From Streptomyces fumanus (GTDB taxonomy: Bacteria; Actinomycetota; Actinomycetes; Streptomycetales; Streptomycetaceae): 64,000 nucleotides of DNA. Location of the stretch: positions 248,001 through 312,000 of the forward strand of contig NZ_BNBI01000009.1 in the NCBI RefSeq assembly GCF_014655295.1, in the 5' to 3' direction. The position numbers were made by a program, and so were the translations under genes. Below, piece after piece: positions 44,525 through 55,063 of the stretch. How positions within the stretch are numbered: the first letter of the stretch is position 1; each line of letters opens with the position of its first letter. Below the pieces are notes generated by a model. The model made no database searches and was not told where the DNA came from. It saw nothing but the letters and a program-made list of their open reading frames with translations.

Positions 44525-44854
44525 ATGGCAGATTTCTCCCGCCTTCCCGGACCGAACGCGGACCTGTGGGACTGGCAGCTCCTGGCTGCGTGCCGCGGGG
44601 TGGACAGCTCGCTCTTCTTCCATCCGGAGGGCGAGCGCGGCGCGGCCCGCAGCGCTCGTGAGAACTCGGCCAAAGAGGTCTGCATGAGGTGCCCGGTCCG
44701 CGCGGAGTGCGCGGCGCACGCGCTGGCGGTGCGCGAGCCGTACGGCGTGTGGGGCGGACTGACCGAGGACGAACGGGAAGAGCTGATGGGGCGCGCGCGC
44801 AACCGGCTGGTGTCGGCCTCGCCGGCCGGCGGCGACTCCGCCGCGCACACCTGA
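44525..44854 (+). CDS. whiD: WhiB-like Fe-S regulator WhiD
   Basis: 109 residues. The four [4Fe-4S] ligands Cys23, Cys53, Cys56 and Cys62, the turn GVWGGL (75-79 region) and a basic C-terminus (GRARNRLV) are in place. The sequence and the divergent bldM neighbour match WhiD, needed for late sporulation and spore-wall thickening in Streptomyces; Wbl proteins act with the principal sigma factor. ATG at 44525 has AGGGG upstream. Confidence 0.94.
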   Translation: MADFSRLPGPNADLWDWQLLAACRGVDSSLFFHPEGERGAARSARENSAKEVCMRCPVRAECAAHALAVREPYGVWGGLTEDEREELMGRARNRLVSASPAGGDSAAHT

Positions 44855-44869
44855 AAGAACGTTTCTCCA

Positions 44870-44918
44870 ACGCCGGACGCCGGACGCCGCTCGCCGCTCG
44901 CCGCACGCCGCACGCCGG
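44870..44918. repeat. 7-bp tandem repeat after whiD
   Basis: Seven units of ACGCCGG/ACGCCGC/TCGCCGC type run without interruption from 44870 to 44918, between whiD and the convergent LysR gene. Confidence 0.85.
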
Positions 44919-44946
44919 GCCCCGCACCGCCCGGCGCCCGGGCGGG

Positions 44947-45843
44947 TCACGCGCCCGCGGCCCGCGCCAGCTCGTCCAGCGTCGCCGCCACCGCCGGCAC
45001 CTGGGCCAGGTCGGGCAGCGTCAGGGCGACGATCTCCCGGCGCACCACGGGTTCCAGCCGGACCGTGCGGGCGCCGCGCGGGCGGACCGAGTCCACCGCG
45101 AGCTGGGGCAGCACGGCGACCCCGAGACCGGCGCCGACCAGGCCGACGACGGCCGGGTAGTCGTCGGTGGCGAAGTCGATGCGGGGCGCGAAGCCGGCCG
45201 CCTCGCACACCTCGACCAACTGGCCCCGGCAGCGCGGGCAGCCCGCGATCCAGGACTCCCCGGCCAGTTCGCCGATGGCCACCGACCCGGCGCGGGCCAG
45301 CGGATGCCGCTCGGGCACCAGCGCCACCAGCCGGTCGCTCAGCAGCGGCCGGACCACCAGGTCGTCCCACTCCTCCGCGCCCGCCGCCCCCTCGTAACGG
45401 AACGTGAGGGTCACATCGCAGTCGCCCTCGCGCAGCCGTTCGACGGAGGCCGGGGGCTCGGCCTCCTCCAGGGAGACCCGGGTGCCGGGGTGGGCGGCCC
45501 GCAGCGCGGCGAGGGCGGTGGGGACGAGGGTGGAGCTGCCGCTGGGGAAGGAGACCAGCCGGACCCGGCCGGCCCGCAGCCCGGCGATGGCGGCGACCTC
45601 CTCCTCGGCGGCGGTGAGCCCGGCGAGGATGCCGGAGGCGTGCCGCACCAGCGCCTCGCCGGCCTGGGTGAGCCGCATCTCCCGGCCCGCGCGGACCAGC
45701 AGGGGGGTGCCGACGGAGGCTTCCAGGGCCTTCATCTGCTGGCTGACGGCGGGCTGGGTGCAGCCCAGCTCACGCCCCGCCGCGGAGAAGGAGCCGGTGG
45801 CGGCGACGGCACGCAGTACCCGGAGATGACGAGCCTCGATCAC
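44947..45843 (-). CDS. LysR family transcriptional regulator
   Basis: 298 residues. N-terminal winged HTH (LRVLRAVAATGSFSAAGRELGCTQPAVSQQMKALE) and a C-terminal periplasmic-binding-like effector domain (AHPGTRVSLEEAEP, VGAGLGVAVLPQLA) are typical. GTG at 45843 lies directly after GGGGGC. It is divergent from the MOSC gene with 81 bp between them, the usual arrangement of a LysR regulator and its target. The effector is unknown. Confidence 0.88.
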   Translation of the reverse strand: MIEARHLRVLRAVAATGSFSAAGRELGCTQPAVSQQMKALEASVGTPLLVRAGREMRLTQAGEALVRHASGILAGLTAAEEEVAAIAGLRAGRVRLVSFPSGSSTLVPTALAALRAAHPGTRVSLEEAEPPASVERLREGDCDVTLTFRYEGAAGAEEWDDLVVRPLLSDRLVALVPERHPLARAGSVAIGELAGESWIAGCPRCRGQLVEVCEAAGFAPRIDFATDDYPAVVGLVGAGLGVAVLPQLAVDSVRPRGARTVRLEPVVRREIVALTLPDLAQVPAVAATLDELARAAGA

Positions 45844-45924
45844 GCCCCCGAGGATAAGCCCTGCTTTGATACGGCGGCGAATAATCCGTCGACGCTTTGA
45901 GGCCGCGTTGTCTACCGTGCCGCC

Positions 45925-46593
45925 ATGGAACTTCTGTCCGTGAACCTGGGCCGGCCCGAGGCCGTGCCGTACACCGACCATCCGCAGGGTGTGACCGGCA
46001 TCGACAAGCGGCCCGTCGAGGGGCCGGTGCGGGTGGCGGCGCCGGGGCCGAAGGGGACCGGTGGCAGCGGGCTCGCCGGGGACGCGGTGTGCGACACGCG
46101 GCACCACGGCGGTGACGACCAGGCGGTGTACGCGATGGCCCGCGAGGACCTCGACGACTGGGAGCGGGAGCTGGGCCGGCCGCTGCGCAACGGCGCGTTC
46201 GGCGAGAACCTCACCACCCGGGGCCTGGACGTGTCCGGCGCGCTGATCGGCGAGCGCTGGCGGGTCGGCGCGGACGTGGTCCTGGAGGTGACCAGCGGGC
46301 GGATACCCTGCCTGACCTTCCAGGGCCATCTGGGTGAGAAGCAGTGGGTGCGGCGGTTCACCCGCAAGGGAGCGCCGGGCGCGTACTTCCGGGTGATCGA
46401 GCCCGGTGAGGTGCGGGCGGGCGATCCGGTGGAGATCGTGCACCGGCCGAGTCACGGGGTGACGGTGGCCCTGCAGTTCCGCGCACTGACGACCGAGCGC
46501 GAGCTGCTGCCGGAGCTGCTGGCGGCGGCCGACGCGCTGCACCCGCTGGCGCTGGAGACGGCACAGAAGTACGTGGCCGGGCACGCCTCCTGA
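45925..46593 (+). CDS. MOSC domain protein (YiiM-like)
   Basis: 222 residues. The MOSC core is visible: GDAVCDTRHHGGDDQAVYAMAREDL, GAFGENLTTRGLD, and Cys in SGRIPCLTFQGHL. Family members bind molybdenum cofactor or reduce N-hydroxylated compounds. The C-terminal 60 residues form the YiiM extension. It is probably controlled by the divergent LysR protein. Confidence 0.85.
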   Translation: MELLSVNLGRPEAVPYTDHPQGVTGIDKRPVEGPVRVAAPGPKGTGGSGLAGDAVCDTRHHGGDDQAVYAMAREDLDDWERELGRPLRNGAFGENLTTRGLDVSGALIGERWRVGADVVLEVTSGRIPCLTFQGHLGEKQWVRRFTRKGAPGAYFRVIEPGEVRAGDPVEIVHRPSHGVTVALQFRALTTERELLPELLAAADALHPLALETAQKYVAGHAS

Positions 46594-46689
46594 CGGACGG
46601 ACGCCGGACCGTCTTCACCGGGGCTTCACCGACCGGGGGGCTCGGTGTGCGGAGCGCGCCCGCCCGGTCCGGGTCACTAACCTTGCGCC

Positions 46690-47463
46690 ATGACAACGGC
46701 ATTGATTACGGGATCGACGGCGGGCATCGGCGCCGCGTTCGCCCGGAAGCTGGCGGCCGACGGGCACGACCTGGTGCTCGTCGCCCGCGACACCGAGCGG
46801 CTGCGCGAACAGGCGACCGAACTGCACGACCGGCACGGCATCGAGGCCGAGGTGCTGGCGGCCGACCTGGCGACGGACGACGGCATCGAGGCGGTGGCCG
46901 CCCGGCTCGGCGACCGCAAGAACCCCGTCGACCTGCTGGTCAACAACGCCGGTTTCGGTAACAAGGGCCTCTACCTGGAGGTGCCCCTCGCCGACGAGCT
47001 GCGGATGCTCAAGGTGCACTGCGAGGCGGTGCTGCGGCTGACCTCGGCGGCGGCCGGGGCGATGCGGGAGCGGGGGCGCGGCGGGATCGTGAACGTGGCC
47101 TCGGTCGCCGCGTTCGTACCGCGCGGCTCGTACGGCGCCTCCAAGGCGTGGGTGGTGCAGTTCACCCAGGGCGCGGCACGGGACCTGGCGGGCAGCGGCG
47201 TACGGCTGATGGCGCTGGCCCCCGGCTTCGTCCGTACCGAGTTCCACCAGCGGGCGGGCATGGGCACGGACGGCATCCCGAACTGGATGTGGCTGGACGC
47301 CGACAAGCTGGTCGCCGCGGCCCTCACCGACCTGGCCCGCGGCAAGACCCTCTCCATCCCCGACCCCCGGTACAAGGCCCTGATGGGCGCGGCCAAGCTG
47401 GTCCCCCGGGGACTGCTGGGCGGGATCAGCTCCCGGACCGGCCGCAAGTACGGCCCGCGGTAG
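46690..47463 (+). CDS. Short-chain dehydrogenase/reductase
   Basis: 257 residues. NAD(P) motif TGSTAGIG (8-15), NNAG in LLVNNAGFGNKG, catalytic Ser region VNVASVAAF and YGASK are all present, and RD after the second strand suggests NADP preference. The substrate is unknown. Its 3' end faces groEL1 across a strong shared terminator. Confidence 0.85.
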   Translation: MTTALITGSTAGIGAAFARKLAADGHDLVLVARDTERLREQATELHDRHGIEAEVLAADLATDDGIEAVAARLGDRKNPVDLLVNNAGFGNKGLYLEVPLADELRMLKVHCEAVLRLTSAAAGAMRERGRGGIVNVASVAAFVPRGSYGASKAWVVQFTQGAARDLAGSGVRLMALAPGFVRTEFHQRAGMGTDGIPNWMWLDADKLVAAALTDLARGKTLSIPDPRYKALMGAAKLVPRGLLGGISSRTGRKYGPR

Positions 47464-47478
47464 CCCGTGGACGCGGAG

Positions 47479-47509
47479 AGGCCCGGCGCCCCCGAGGGGT
47501 GCCGGGCCT
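47479..47509. terminator. Bidirectional terminator between the SDR gene and groEL1
   Basis: AGGCCCGGC (47479-47487) and GCCGGGCCT (47501-47509) pair around CCCC/GGGG, followed by TTTCC. It ends both convergent genes. Confidence 0.8.
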
Positions 47510-47527
47510 TTCCGGAAGGGGTGGGGC

Positions 47528-49153
<1,626 letters not shown>

Positions 49154-49277
49154 GGGAGCGTGAGCCCTCTTCCGGAATCTGGGTTAACGACGCTGCGCCC
49201 CGGGCGCCCGGCTTCTCAAGTGACGCGGGGGGCCAGGGGCGCAGCAGCAAAGCATTGAAGCGAAGTGCTTCGGTGAA

Positions 49278-49586
49278 TTACTTCTCGACGATCGCGAGGA
49301 CGTCGCGGGCCGAGAGGACGAGGTACTCCTCGTTGTTGTACTTCACCTCGGTGCCGCCGTACTTGCTGTAGAGGACGACGTCGCCGACCTTGACGTCGAG
49401 CGGAAGGCGGTTGCCGTCCTCGAAGCGGCCCGGGCCCACGGCCAGGACGACGCCCTCCTGGGGCTTCTCCTTGGCAGTGTCCGGAATGACCAGGCCAGAG
49501 GCCGTGGTCTGCTCGGCGTCCAGCGGCTGGACCACGATGCGGTCCTCGAGCGGCTTGATGGCAACCTTGGAGCTGGCGGTCGTCAC
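49278..49586 (-). CDS. groES: Co-chaperonin GroES
   Basis: 102 residues: IKPLEDRIVVQPLDAEQTTASGLVIPDTAKEKPQ start with the mobile loop, and YSKYGGTEVKYNNEEYLVLSARDVLAI end. It caps the GroEL ring. ATG at 49586 follows GGGGGAGG. It is preceded by two CIRCE operators and a consensus promoter, so it is heat-inducible through HrcA. Confidence 0.96.
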   Translation of the reverse strand: MTTASSKVAIKPLEDRIVVQPLDAEQTTASGLVIPDTAKEKPQEGVVLAVGPGRFEDGNRLPLDVKVGDVVLYSKYGGTEVKYNNEEYLVLSARDVLAIVEK

Positions 49587-49685
49587 GATCCGACCTCCCC
49601 CTTCGGAGATCTCACGGGGTTAACTGTCTGAGGTGGCGACCAGGTCGATCCGTCGTCGCGGGTGCCGGACCTGCCCGTCGCTGTG

Positions 49686-49712
49686 TTGGCACTCTCCTGG
49701 GGGGAGTGCCAG
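49686..49712. promoter_or_regulatory. CIRCE operator, proximal to groES
   Basis: TTGGCACTC-N9-GAGTGCCAG. The arms match the CIRCE consensus TTAGCACTC/GAGTGCTAA with conservative changes. It binds HrcA and lies downstream of the -10 box. Confidence 0.88.
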
Positions 49713-49719
49713 ACCTGAG

Positions 49720-49759
49720 ACTATGACCGGGGTTAGCACTCGGTCAAGCGGAGTGCCAA
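49720..49759 (-). promoter_or_regulatory. groES promoter overlapping a second CIRCE
   Basis: TTGACC (49747-49742), 16 bp, CATAGT (49725-49720) on the minus strand. The distal CIRCE, TTAGCACTC-N9-GAGTGCCAA (49733-49759), covers the -35 box and spacer. HrcA at either site would block the polymerase. Confidence 0.88.
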
Positions 49760-49808
49760 TTGCCTGCGGCGCGTCGGGGGGGATCGGCCTGCGGCCTCGT
49801 CCTCGAAC

Positions 49809-49850
49809 GCCGGACGGGCTGGAGGGCGGGCGTGCGGGTCGCCGTCCGGC
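49809..49850. repeat. Intergenic GCCGGACGG inverted repeat
   Basis: GCCGGACGG (49809-49817) and CCGTCCGGC (49842-49850) form a 9-bp stem. The surrounding CGAACGCCGGACGGGCTGGA is like a short element I recall as common between Streptomyces genes. It probably terminates the deacetylase operon upstream on the minus strand. Confidence 0.5.
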
Positions 49851-49870
49851 TTCCTCGCGATCGAAAAGAT

Positions 49871-50560
49871 CTACAGGTAGTCGTCCAGGCTTGCCACCCT
49901 CAGGTTGTGGCGGGCGAGGTGGGCCAGGAGGGCCTCTGTGCGGGGGGCCAGGGGTGGGTACGGCAAGGTGATGATGTCGCCGGGGTGGAGGCGGGGCTCG
50001 CCGCGGGTGTAGGTGAGGGTGCCCGTGGGGGTCACCGCGGCGCGCCAGTGGACGACGGCGGTGATGCCGCAGTCGGCGGCCGCGCGCAGCGTGGTGGTGT
50101 CGTACCTGCCGTAGGGCGGGCGGAAGAGGCGGGGGCGGACGCCGAAGCGGGAGGTGAGCTTGTGCTGCTGGCCGCAGATCTCGGCGCGCTGCCCGGCGTA
50201 CGGCAGGCCGCGCAGGGCGGGGTGGTCGAGGGTGTGGTTCTGCAGGCTCGCGCCGACCGAGCGGAGCCCGGCGAGGCGGCCGTAGGCCGGGCCGGCCACG
50301 GTGTCGGTGAGGAACAGGGTGACCGGCAGTTGGCGGGCGCGGACCAGGTCGACCAGGGCGGGGTCGCGTTCGGCGCCGTCGTCGTAGGTGAGGAAGACGA
50401 CCCGGTCGCGGGTGCGGACGTGGTCCACGACGGGCGGCAGGTCCCGGGCCCGGGGCGGCTTCGCGCCGGCGTACGCGCCGGTGCCGGTGGTGAGCGGGGC
50501 GCAGCCCGTCAGGAGGGCCGCCGCGAGGACGGCGGCCCCGGCGAGCCGGGCGCGGCTCAC
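49871..50560 (-). CDS. Polysaccharide deacetylase-like lipoprotein, second of a pair
   Basis: 229 residues. Signal peptide with lipobox LLTGC, then a NodB-type domain: YDDGAE (metal Asp pair), NHTLDHPAL, and RPPYGRYD. The GTG at 50560 overlaps the stop of the upstream gene (GTGA). It should remove N-acetyl groups from an envelope polymer. It is shorter than its upstream paralogue and lacks the long N-terminal linker. Both end in L-(E/D)-DYL. Confidence 0.82.
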   Translation of the reverse strand: MSRARLAGAAVLAAALLTGCAPLTTGTGAYAGAKPPRARDLPPVVDHVRTRDRVVFLTYDDGAERDPALVDLVRARQLPVTLFLTDTVAGPAYGRLAGLRSVGASLQNHTLDHPALRGLPYAGQRAEICGQQHKLTSRFGVRPRLFRPPYGRYDTTTLRAAADCGITAVVHWRAAVTPTGTLTYTRGEPRLHPGDIITLPYPPLAPRTEALLAHLARHNLRVASLDDYL

Positions 50561-51483
50561 AGGTAGTCCTCCAGGCGGGCCACCGCGTACCCCTCGGCGG
50601 TGACCTTGTCGAGGAAGCGGCGGGCCATGTCGGCCATGGTGCCGCCCCAGTCGCCCCGGCCCCGGAAGTGGGTGAGCACGATGTCGCCGCGGTGCAGTTC
50701 GCGGTCCCACTCGCGGTAGTCCCAGTGGTCGGCGAAGACCTCCTCGTTCCAGAGGGGTACGTGGGTGATGCCGCAGCTCTTGGCGGCGAGGAGGGTGTTC
50801 TCGTCGTAGTTGCCGTAGGGCGGGCGGAAGACGGTGGGGCGCTTGCCGAAGTGCCGGCGGATCACCTTCTGCATGCCGCAGATCTCGCGCTTCTGCCGGG
50901 CGTAGGAGAGGTCCGGCAGGTACGGGTGGTGCAGGGTGTGGTTGTTGAGGGTGACGCCCCGGTCCTGCATCCGCTTGAAGTAGCCGTAGTCCTCCTTGGC
51001 CAGGTAGTCGCTGAGGAAGGCGGTGTACGGGACCTTGAGGTCGGTCATCATCCGCAGGAACGCGCGGTCCTTCTCGGCGCCGTCGTCGATGGTGAGGAAG
51101 ACGACCTTGCGTTGGGTGGGCACGGTCGTGAAGACCGGCGGCAGCCCGCGTTCGGCGTGGTCGTCGACCTCGAAGCCGTCGCGGGTGGTGATCTGCGGCT
51201 TCTTCGCGGGCGGCGGCGGGGCGGGGAGCGGGACGCGCTTGAGGCCCCAGCGGTTCGCGGCGGCGACCCGGGCGGCGTGCGCCGCGCGCAGCCCGGTGGC
51301 GTACGCGTCGAGCGCGCGGGCCGGGGGCGCCTGGAGGGGCTGCTGGCCGGCGGCGGACCGCACCTCGCCGGCGCCCTGCGCACAGCCCGGGACCAGGGCG
51401 GCGACGGCGAGCGCGGCGAGGCAGCCCCGGAGCCGAGCCGCCCGGAACACCCGAGATTTATCGTTTTGTACGACTGCTCGCAT
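50557..51483 (-). CDS. Polysaccharide deacetylase-like lipoprotein, first of a pair
   Basis: 308 residues. Lipobox LVPGC, a Pro/Ala-rich linker, and a NodB domain with IDDGAEKD, NHTLHHPYL, RPPYGNYDE and a C-terminal HRGDIVLTHF (catalytic His region). It is likely an exported peptidoglycan or polysaccharide deacetylase. ATG at 51483 has GAGGA upstream. It is a tandem duplicate of the next gene and translationally coupled to it. Confidence 0.83.
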   Translation of the reverse strand: MRAVVQNDKSRVFRAARLRGCLAALAVAALVPGCAQGAGEVRSAAGQQPLQAPPARALDAYATGLRAAHAARVAAANRWGLKRVPLPAPPPPAKKPQITTRDGFEVDDHAERGLPPVFTTVPTQRKVVFLTIDDGAEKDRAFLRMMTDLKVPYTAFLSDYLAKEDYGYFKRMQDRGVTLNNHTLHHPYLPDLSYARQKREICGMQKVIRRHFGKRPTVFRPPYGNYDENTLLAAKSCGITHVPLWNEEVFADHWDYREWDRELHRGDIVLTHFRGRGDWGGTMADMARRFLDKVTAEGYAVARLEDYL

Positions 51484-51573
51484 GGTGCCGGATCCTCGCA
51501 GTCGGCCGCGCCGGAGCCCGGCCGACACCGCGGCCGGCGGCGCACGGTCCACCGACTGGCCCACAATGACCCG

Positions 51574-52740
51574 GTGAACGACCTCGACGCCCTCCTCACC
51601 CCCGAAGGCCGCGCCCTCCTCGACGAGGTCCGCGACACCGACCCCGCACGCGAACTCGCCGTCGCCACGAAGCTGCGGCGCGCGCACCCGGCCGGCCTGG
51701 TGTCGGCGGCGCTGGGGCAGGCGAGGCTGCGGCAGCGGGCGGTGGCGAAGTTCGGGGCCGAGGACGCGGGGCGGATGTTCTTCACCCCGAACGGGGTCGA
51801 GCAGTCGACCCGGGCGAGCGTGGCCGCGTACCGCGCCCGGCGGTTCGGCGAGCTGGGCGTGGCCTCCGTGGCCGACCTGTGCTGCGGGATCGGCGGGGAC
51901 GCGATCGCGCTGGCCCGCGCGGGCATCCGGGTGCTCGCCGTGGACCGGGACCCGGCGGCGGTCGCGGCGGCCCGCGCCAACGCGGAGGCCCTGGGGCTGG
52001 CCGGACTGATCGAGGTGCGCGAGGCGGATGTGACGGAGGTGGACACCGGTGCCTACGACGCGGTCTTCGTCGACCCGGCCCGGCGAGGGGGCCGGGGCCG
52101 GATCTTCGACCCCGAGGCGTACGCGCCGCCGCTGTCCTGGGCGGTCGGCGCGGCCCGTACGGCGTCCGTCGCCGCCGCGCTGAAGGTCGCGCCCGGCATC
52201 CCGCACGAGGCCGTGCCGGAGGAGGCCGAGGCCGAGTGGATCTCCGACGGCGGGGACGTGAAGGAGGCGGTGCTGTGGTTCGGCACCGATCCGGGCGCCG
52301 TGCGGGCCACGCTGCTGCCGGGGCCGCGCACCCTGCGCTCCCGGCGCCTGCCCGACCCGCCGGTCCGCCCGCCCGGCCGGTACCTGTACGAGCCCGACGG
52401 CGCGGTCGTGCGGGCCCATCTGGTCGCCGAGGTCGCCGAGGCGGTCGGCGGCGGGCTGCTCGACGCGACGATCGCCTACGTCACCGCGGACGCCCCGCAC
52501 CCGACGCCGTACGCCACCGCGTACGAGATCACCGACGTCCTGCCGTTCAACGTCAAGAAGCTGAAGGCACTCCTGCGCGAGCGGGGCGTCGGCACGCTCA
52601 CCGTGAAGAAGCGCGGCTCGGCGGTGGAACCGGAGGAGCTGCGCCGCAAGGTGAAGCCGCAGGGACCGCACGCCGCCACCGTGTTCCTGACCCGGGTGGC
52701 GGGGGCGCCGTCGATGCTGATCGGGGGGCCGGTGCGCTGA
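51574..52740 (+). CDS. Class I SAM-dependent methyltransferase, THUMP-like
   Basis: 388 residues. The SAM site is VADLCCGIGGDAIALARAG, with AVDRDPAAVAAARANAEALG and a DPARRGGRGR catalytic-type loop. The C-terminal THUMP-like part (LPFNVKKLKALLRERGVGTLTVKKRG) suggests an RNA methyltransferase. The target is unknown. GTG at 51574 is used; there is no clear Shine-Dalgarno. It is divergent from the deacetylase operon. Confidence 0.82.
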   Translation: MNDLDALLTPEGRALLDEVRDTDPARELAVATKLRRAHPAGLVSAALGQARLRQRAVAKFGAEDAGRMFFTPNGVEQSTRASVAAYRARRFGELGVASVADLCCGIGGDAIALARAGIRVLAVDRDPAAVAAARANAEALGLAGLIEVREADVTEVDTGAYDAVFVDPARRGGRGRIFDPEAYAPPLSWAVGAARTASVAAALKVAPGIPHEAVPEEAEAEWISDGGDVKEAVLWFGTDPGAVRATLLPGPRTLRSRRLPDPPVRPPGRYLYEPDGAVVRAHLVAEVAEAVGGGLLDATIAYVTADAPHPTPYATAYEITDVLPFNVKKLKALLRERGVGTLTVKKRGSAVEPEELRRKVKPQGPHAATVFLTRVAGAPSMLIGGPVR

Positions 52741-52786
52741 CGGCGCTCCTCGGCGCGGCGGGCGGGCGGCCGGTGCCCGTCCGTGC

Positions 52787-53794
52787 TCAGCGCAGCGACT
52801 CCCACAGCTCCCCCGCCTCCGGCTGCCGCGCCACCACCCGGTTGGCGTCGCTCGGGGCCGGGTCCACCGGCATGGTGAGGGTGCGGACGTCGTCCGCCGC
52901 GAGGCCGCGGAGGCTGCGGCCGAGGCCGATCAGGTCGCTCAGGGAGTCCAGTCCGGTGTCGGTGGTGAGGCCGCCGGTGACCGCGTCGGCGACCCGGTAC
53001 AGCTCGGCGGGGTCGGTGAGCAGGTCGGTCCTGGAGATCTGGGTGAGCAGGGCCTTGACCAGTTGCTGCTGGAGGCCGATGCGGGCCAGGTCGCTGCCGC
53101 CGGCGATGCCGTAGCGGGTGCGGGCGAGTCCGAGGGCCTGCTCGCCGTCGAGGTGGTGGGTGCCCGCGTCGAGGTGGAGGTGGCTCTTGTCGTCGTCGAT
53201 GTCCTCCTCGACGGTGACGGTGACGCCGCCGAGTTCGTCGACCAGCTTGGCGAAGCCGGAGAAGTCGATCTCGATGTAGTGGTCCATGCGGACGCCGGTG
53301 AGCGCCTCGGCCGTCTTCACCGCGCACACCGGACCGCCCACGGCGTAGGCGGAGTTGAACATCACCTGGTGCGCCTCGGCGGTCGATCCCCCGTCCGGCC
53401 GCGGGCAGGCCGGGCGGGTGACGAGCGTGTCGCGGGGGATGCTGACCACGGTGGCGGCACTCCGGCCGGCGTCGAGGTGGACGACCATCGCGGTGTCGGA
53501 GCGGGCGCCCTCGCTGTCGCCGCCGCCCAGCTTGCTGTTCTCCGCGCCGCTGCGCGAGTCGGAGCCGAGCACCAGGATGTTCAGCGCCCCGGTGGGCACC
53601 TCGGAGGCCGAGGCGGAGGGTGCCGGGGCGGTCGGGCGGGCCGGGCGGTCGTCGCCCAGCGCGCTGTTGATGTCGACGCTGGTGATGTTGTCGTTGAGGT
53701 GCCAGTAGACCCAGCCGGCCGCCGCGATACCGAGCACCAGCGCGCCCGCCAGCGTCAGTCCGGCAGCCTTCAGCACCCTCGACCGGCCGCCCAT
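52787..53794 (-). CDS. LytR-CpsA-Psr (LCP) family protein
   Basis: 335 residues. One N-terminal transmembrane helix (about 10-32), a Pro/Ala linker, then the LCP catalytic domain: LVLGSDSR, RSDTAMVVHLD, SIPRDTLV, FNSAYAVGG, DFSGFAKLVDELGGV and LARTRYGIAGGSDLARIGLQQQLV. LCP enzymes attach wall polymers such as teichoic acids to peptidoglycan. ATG at 53794 is chosen; GTG 53833 would add 13 residues. Confidence 0.9.
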   Translation of the reverse strand: MGGRSRVLKAAGLTLAGALVLGIAAAGWVYWHLNDNITSVDINSALGDDRPARPTAPAPSASASEVPTGALNILVLGSDSRSGAENSKLGGGDSEGARSDTAMVVHLDAGRSAATVVSIPRDTLVTRPACPRPDGGSTAEAHQVMFNSAYAVGGPVCAVKTAEALTGVRMDHYIEIDFSGFAKLVDELGGVTVTVEEDIDDDKSHLHLDAGTHHLDGEQALGLARTRYGIAGGSDLARIGLQQQLVKALLTQISRTDLLTDPAELYRVADAVTGGLTTDTGLDSLSDLIGLGRSLRGLAADDVRTLTMPVDPAPSDANRVVARQPEAGELWESLR

Positions 53795-53982
53795 GTGCCC
53801 GCCCCCGTCCCGGTGTTCGCGTCCATGACCCACTGCCCCGCCACGAGGAACGTAAGTCCGAATTGTTGCGAGGGGCGACGGACGACCGGTATTTCTGCGG
53901 GAATTCTCAGACTCTCAGGCTCGCCTCAGCATCGTCTCGGGCAAACGGTCGAAACTTTCGACACCCGAGCCGACCGGCTTCG

Positions 53983-55035
53983 CTACAGCACCGGGGGCGC
54001 CGCCGTGCTGCTGCGCACCACCAGGCTCGTCGCCAGCTCGACCCGGGTGGCCGCCGCGGAGCCCTCGTCGCGCCCGAGGTCCAGCACCAGGCGGGCGGCG
54101 GCCTCGGCCATCTCGGTCAGCGGCTGCCGTACGGTCGTCAGCGGCGGCCCCACCCAGCGGGCCACCGGCAGGTCGTCGAAGCCGACCACGCTGAGGTCCT
54201 CCGGCACCCGCAGCCCCAGTTCGCGGGCGGCCTCGTACAGGCCGAGCGCCTGGAGGTCGTTGCCGGCGAAGATCGCGGTGGGGCGGTCGGGGCGGCGCAG
54301 CAGTTCCAGGCCCTGGCGGTAGCCGGTCTCGTGGTGGAAGTCGCCGGTGCGCACCAGGCCCGGGTCGGCGGGCAGCCCGGCGGTCTCCAGGGCCGCCCGG
54401 TAGCCGTCGACACGGGCGCGGCTGCACATCATCCGGGTGGGCCCGCTGATCGCCCCGATCCGGGTGTGGCCGAGTTCGATCAGGTGCCGGGTGGCGGCCA
54501 GCCCGCCCTGCCAGTTGGTGGCGCCGATGGACGGCACGTCACCGCCCGGGTCGCCGGCCGGGTCCATCACCACGAACGGGATGGACCGGCTGGTCAGCAG
54601 CGCGCGCTGGGACTGGTCCAGCCCCGACAGGACCAGCACCACGCCGTGCGGGCGGCGGGCGGCGACCTGGTCGGCCCAGGTCCGGCCGGGGGTGAGCCGG
54701 CCCGCGCTCTCGGAGAGCACCACGCTCAGCCCGGTCTCCCGGGCCACGTTCTCCACGCCCCGGATGACCTCCATCGCCCAGGCGCTCTCCAGCTCGTGGA
54801 AGACCAGGTCGATCAGGGGCGAGCGGGTCGCCTCGGCGCGGCGGCGCCGGTAGCCGTGGGCGCGCAGCAGCTCCTCCACCCGGGCCCGGGTGGCCGGGGC
54901 CACATCGGCACGGCCGTTGAGCACCTTCGAAACAGTCGGCGCCGAGACACCGGCCTCGCGGGCGATCTCGGCGAGGGTGGCCGTCTGCGCGGACCGCCCT
55001 CGCGTCCGGGTTTCAGCGGGCTGGGGGGATGTCAT
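53983..55035 (-). CDS. LacI family transcriptional repressor
   Basis: 350 residues. HTH TLAEIAREAGVSAPTVSKVLNGRADVAPATRARV and a sugar-binding domain (GVVLVLSGLDQSQRALL, IGAISGPTRMMCSRARVDGYRAAL, VVGFDDLPVARWVGPPLTTVRQP). It is divergent from the GH3 glycosidase, with two operator-like sites between, so it probably represses that gene until a sugar is bound. It has a short Arg/Thr-rich N-terminus before the HTH. Confidence 0.93.
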   Translation of the reverse strand: MTSPQPAETRTRGRSAQTATLAEIAREAGVSAPTVSKVLNGRADVAPATRARVEELLRAHGYRRRRAEATRSPLIDLVFHELESAWAMEVIRGVENVARETGLSVVLSESAGRLTPGRTWADQVAARRPHGVVLVLSGLDQSQRALLTSRSIPFVVMDPAGDPGGDVPSIGATNWQGGLAATRHLIELGHTRIGAISGPTRMMCSRARVDGYRAALETAGLPADPGLVRTGDFHHETGYRQGLELLRRPDRPTAIFAGNDLQALGLYEAARELGLRVPEDLSVVGFDDLPVARWVGPPLTTVRQPLTEMAEAAARLVLDLGRDEGSAAATRVELATSLVVRSSTAAPPVL

Positions 55036-55063
55036 GGCGGCGATCGTATCCCTGCGGGCCCTC

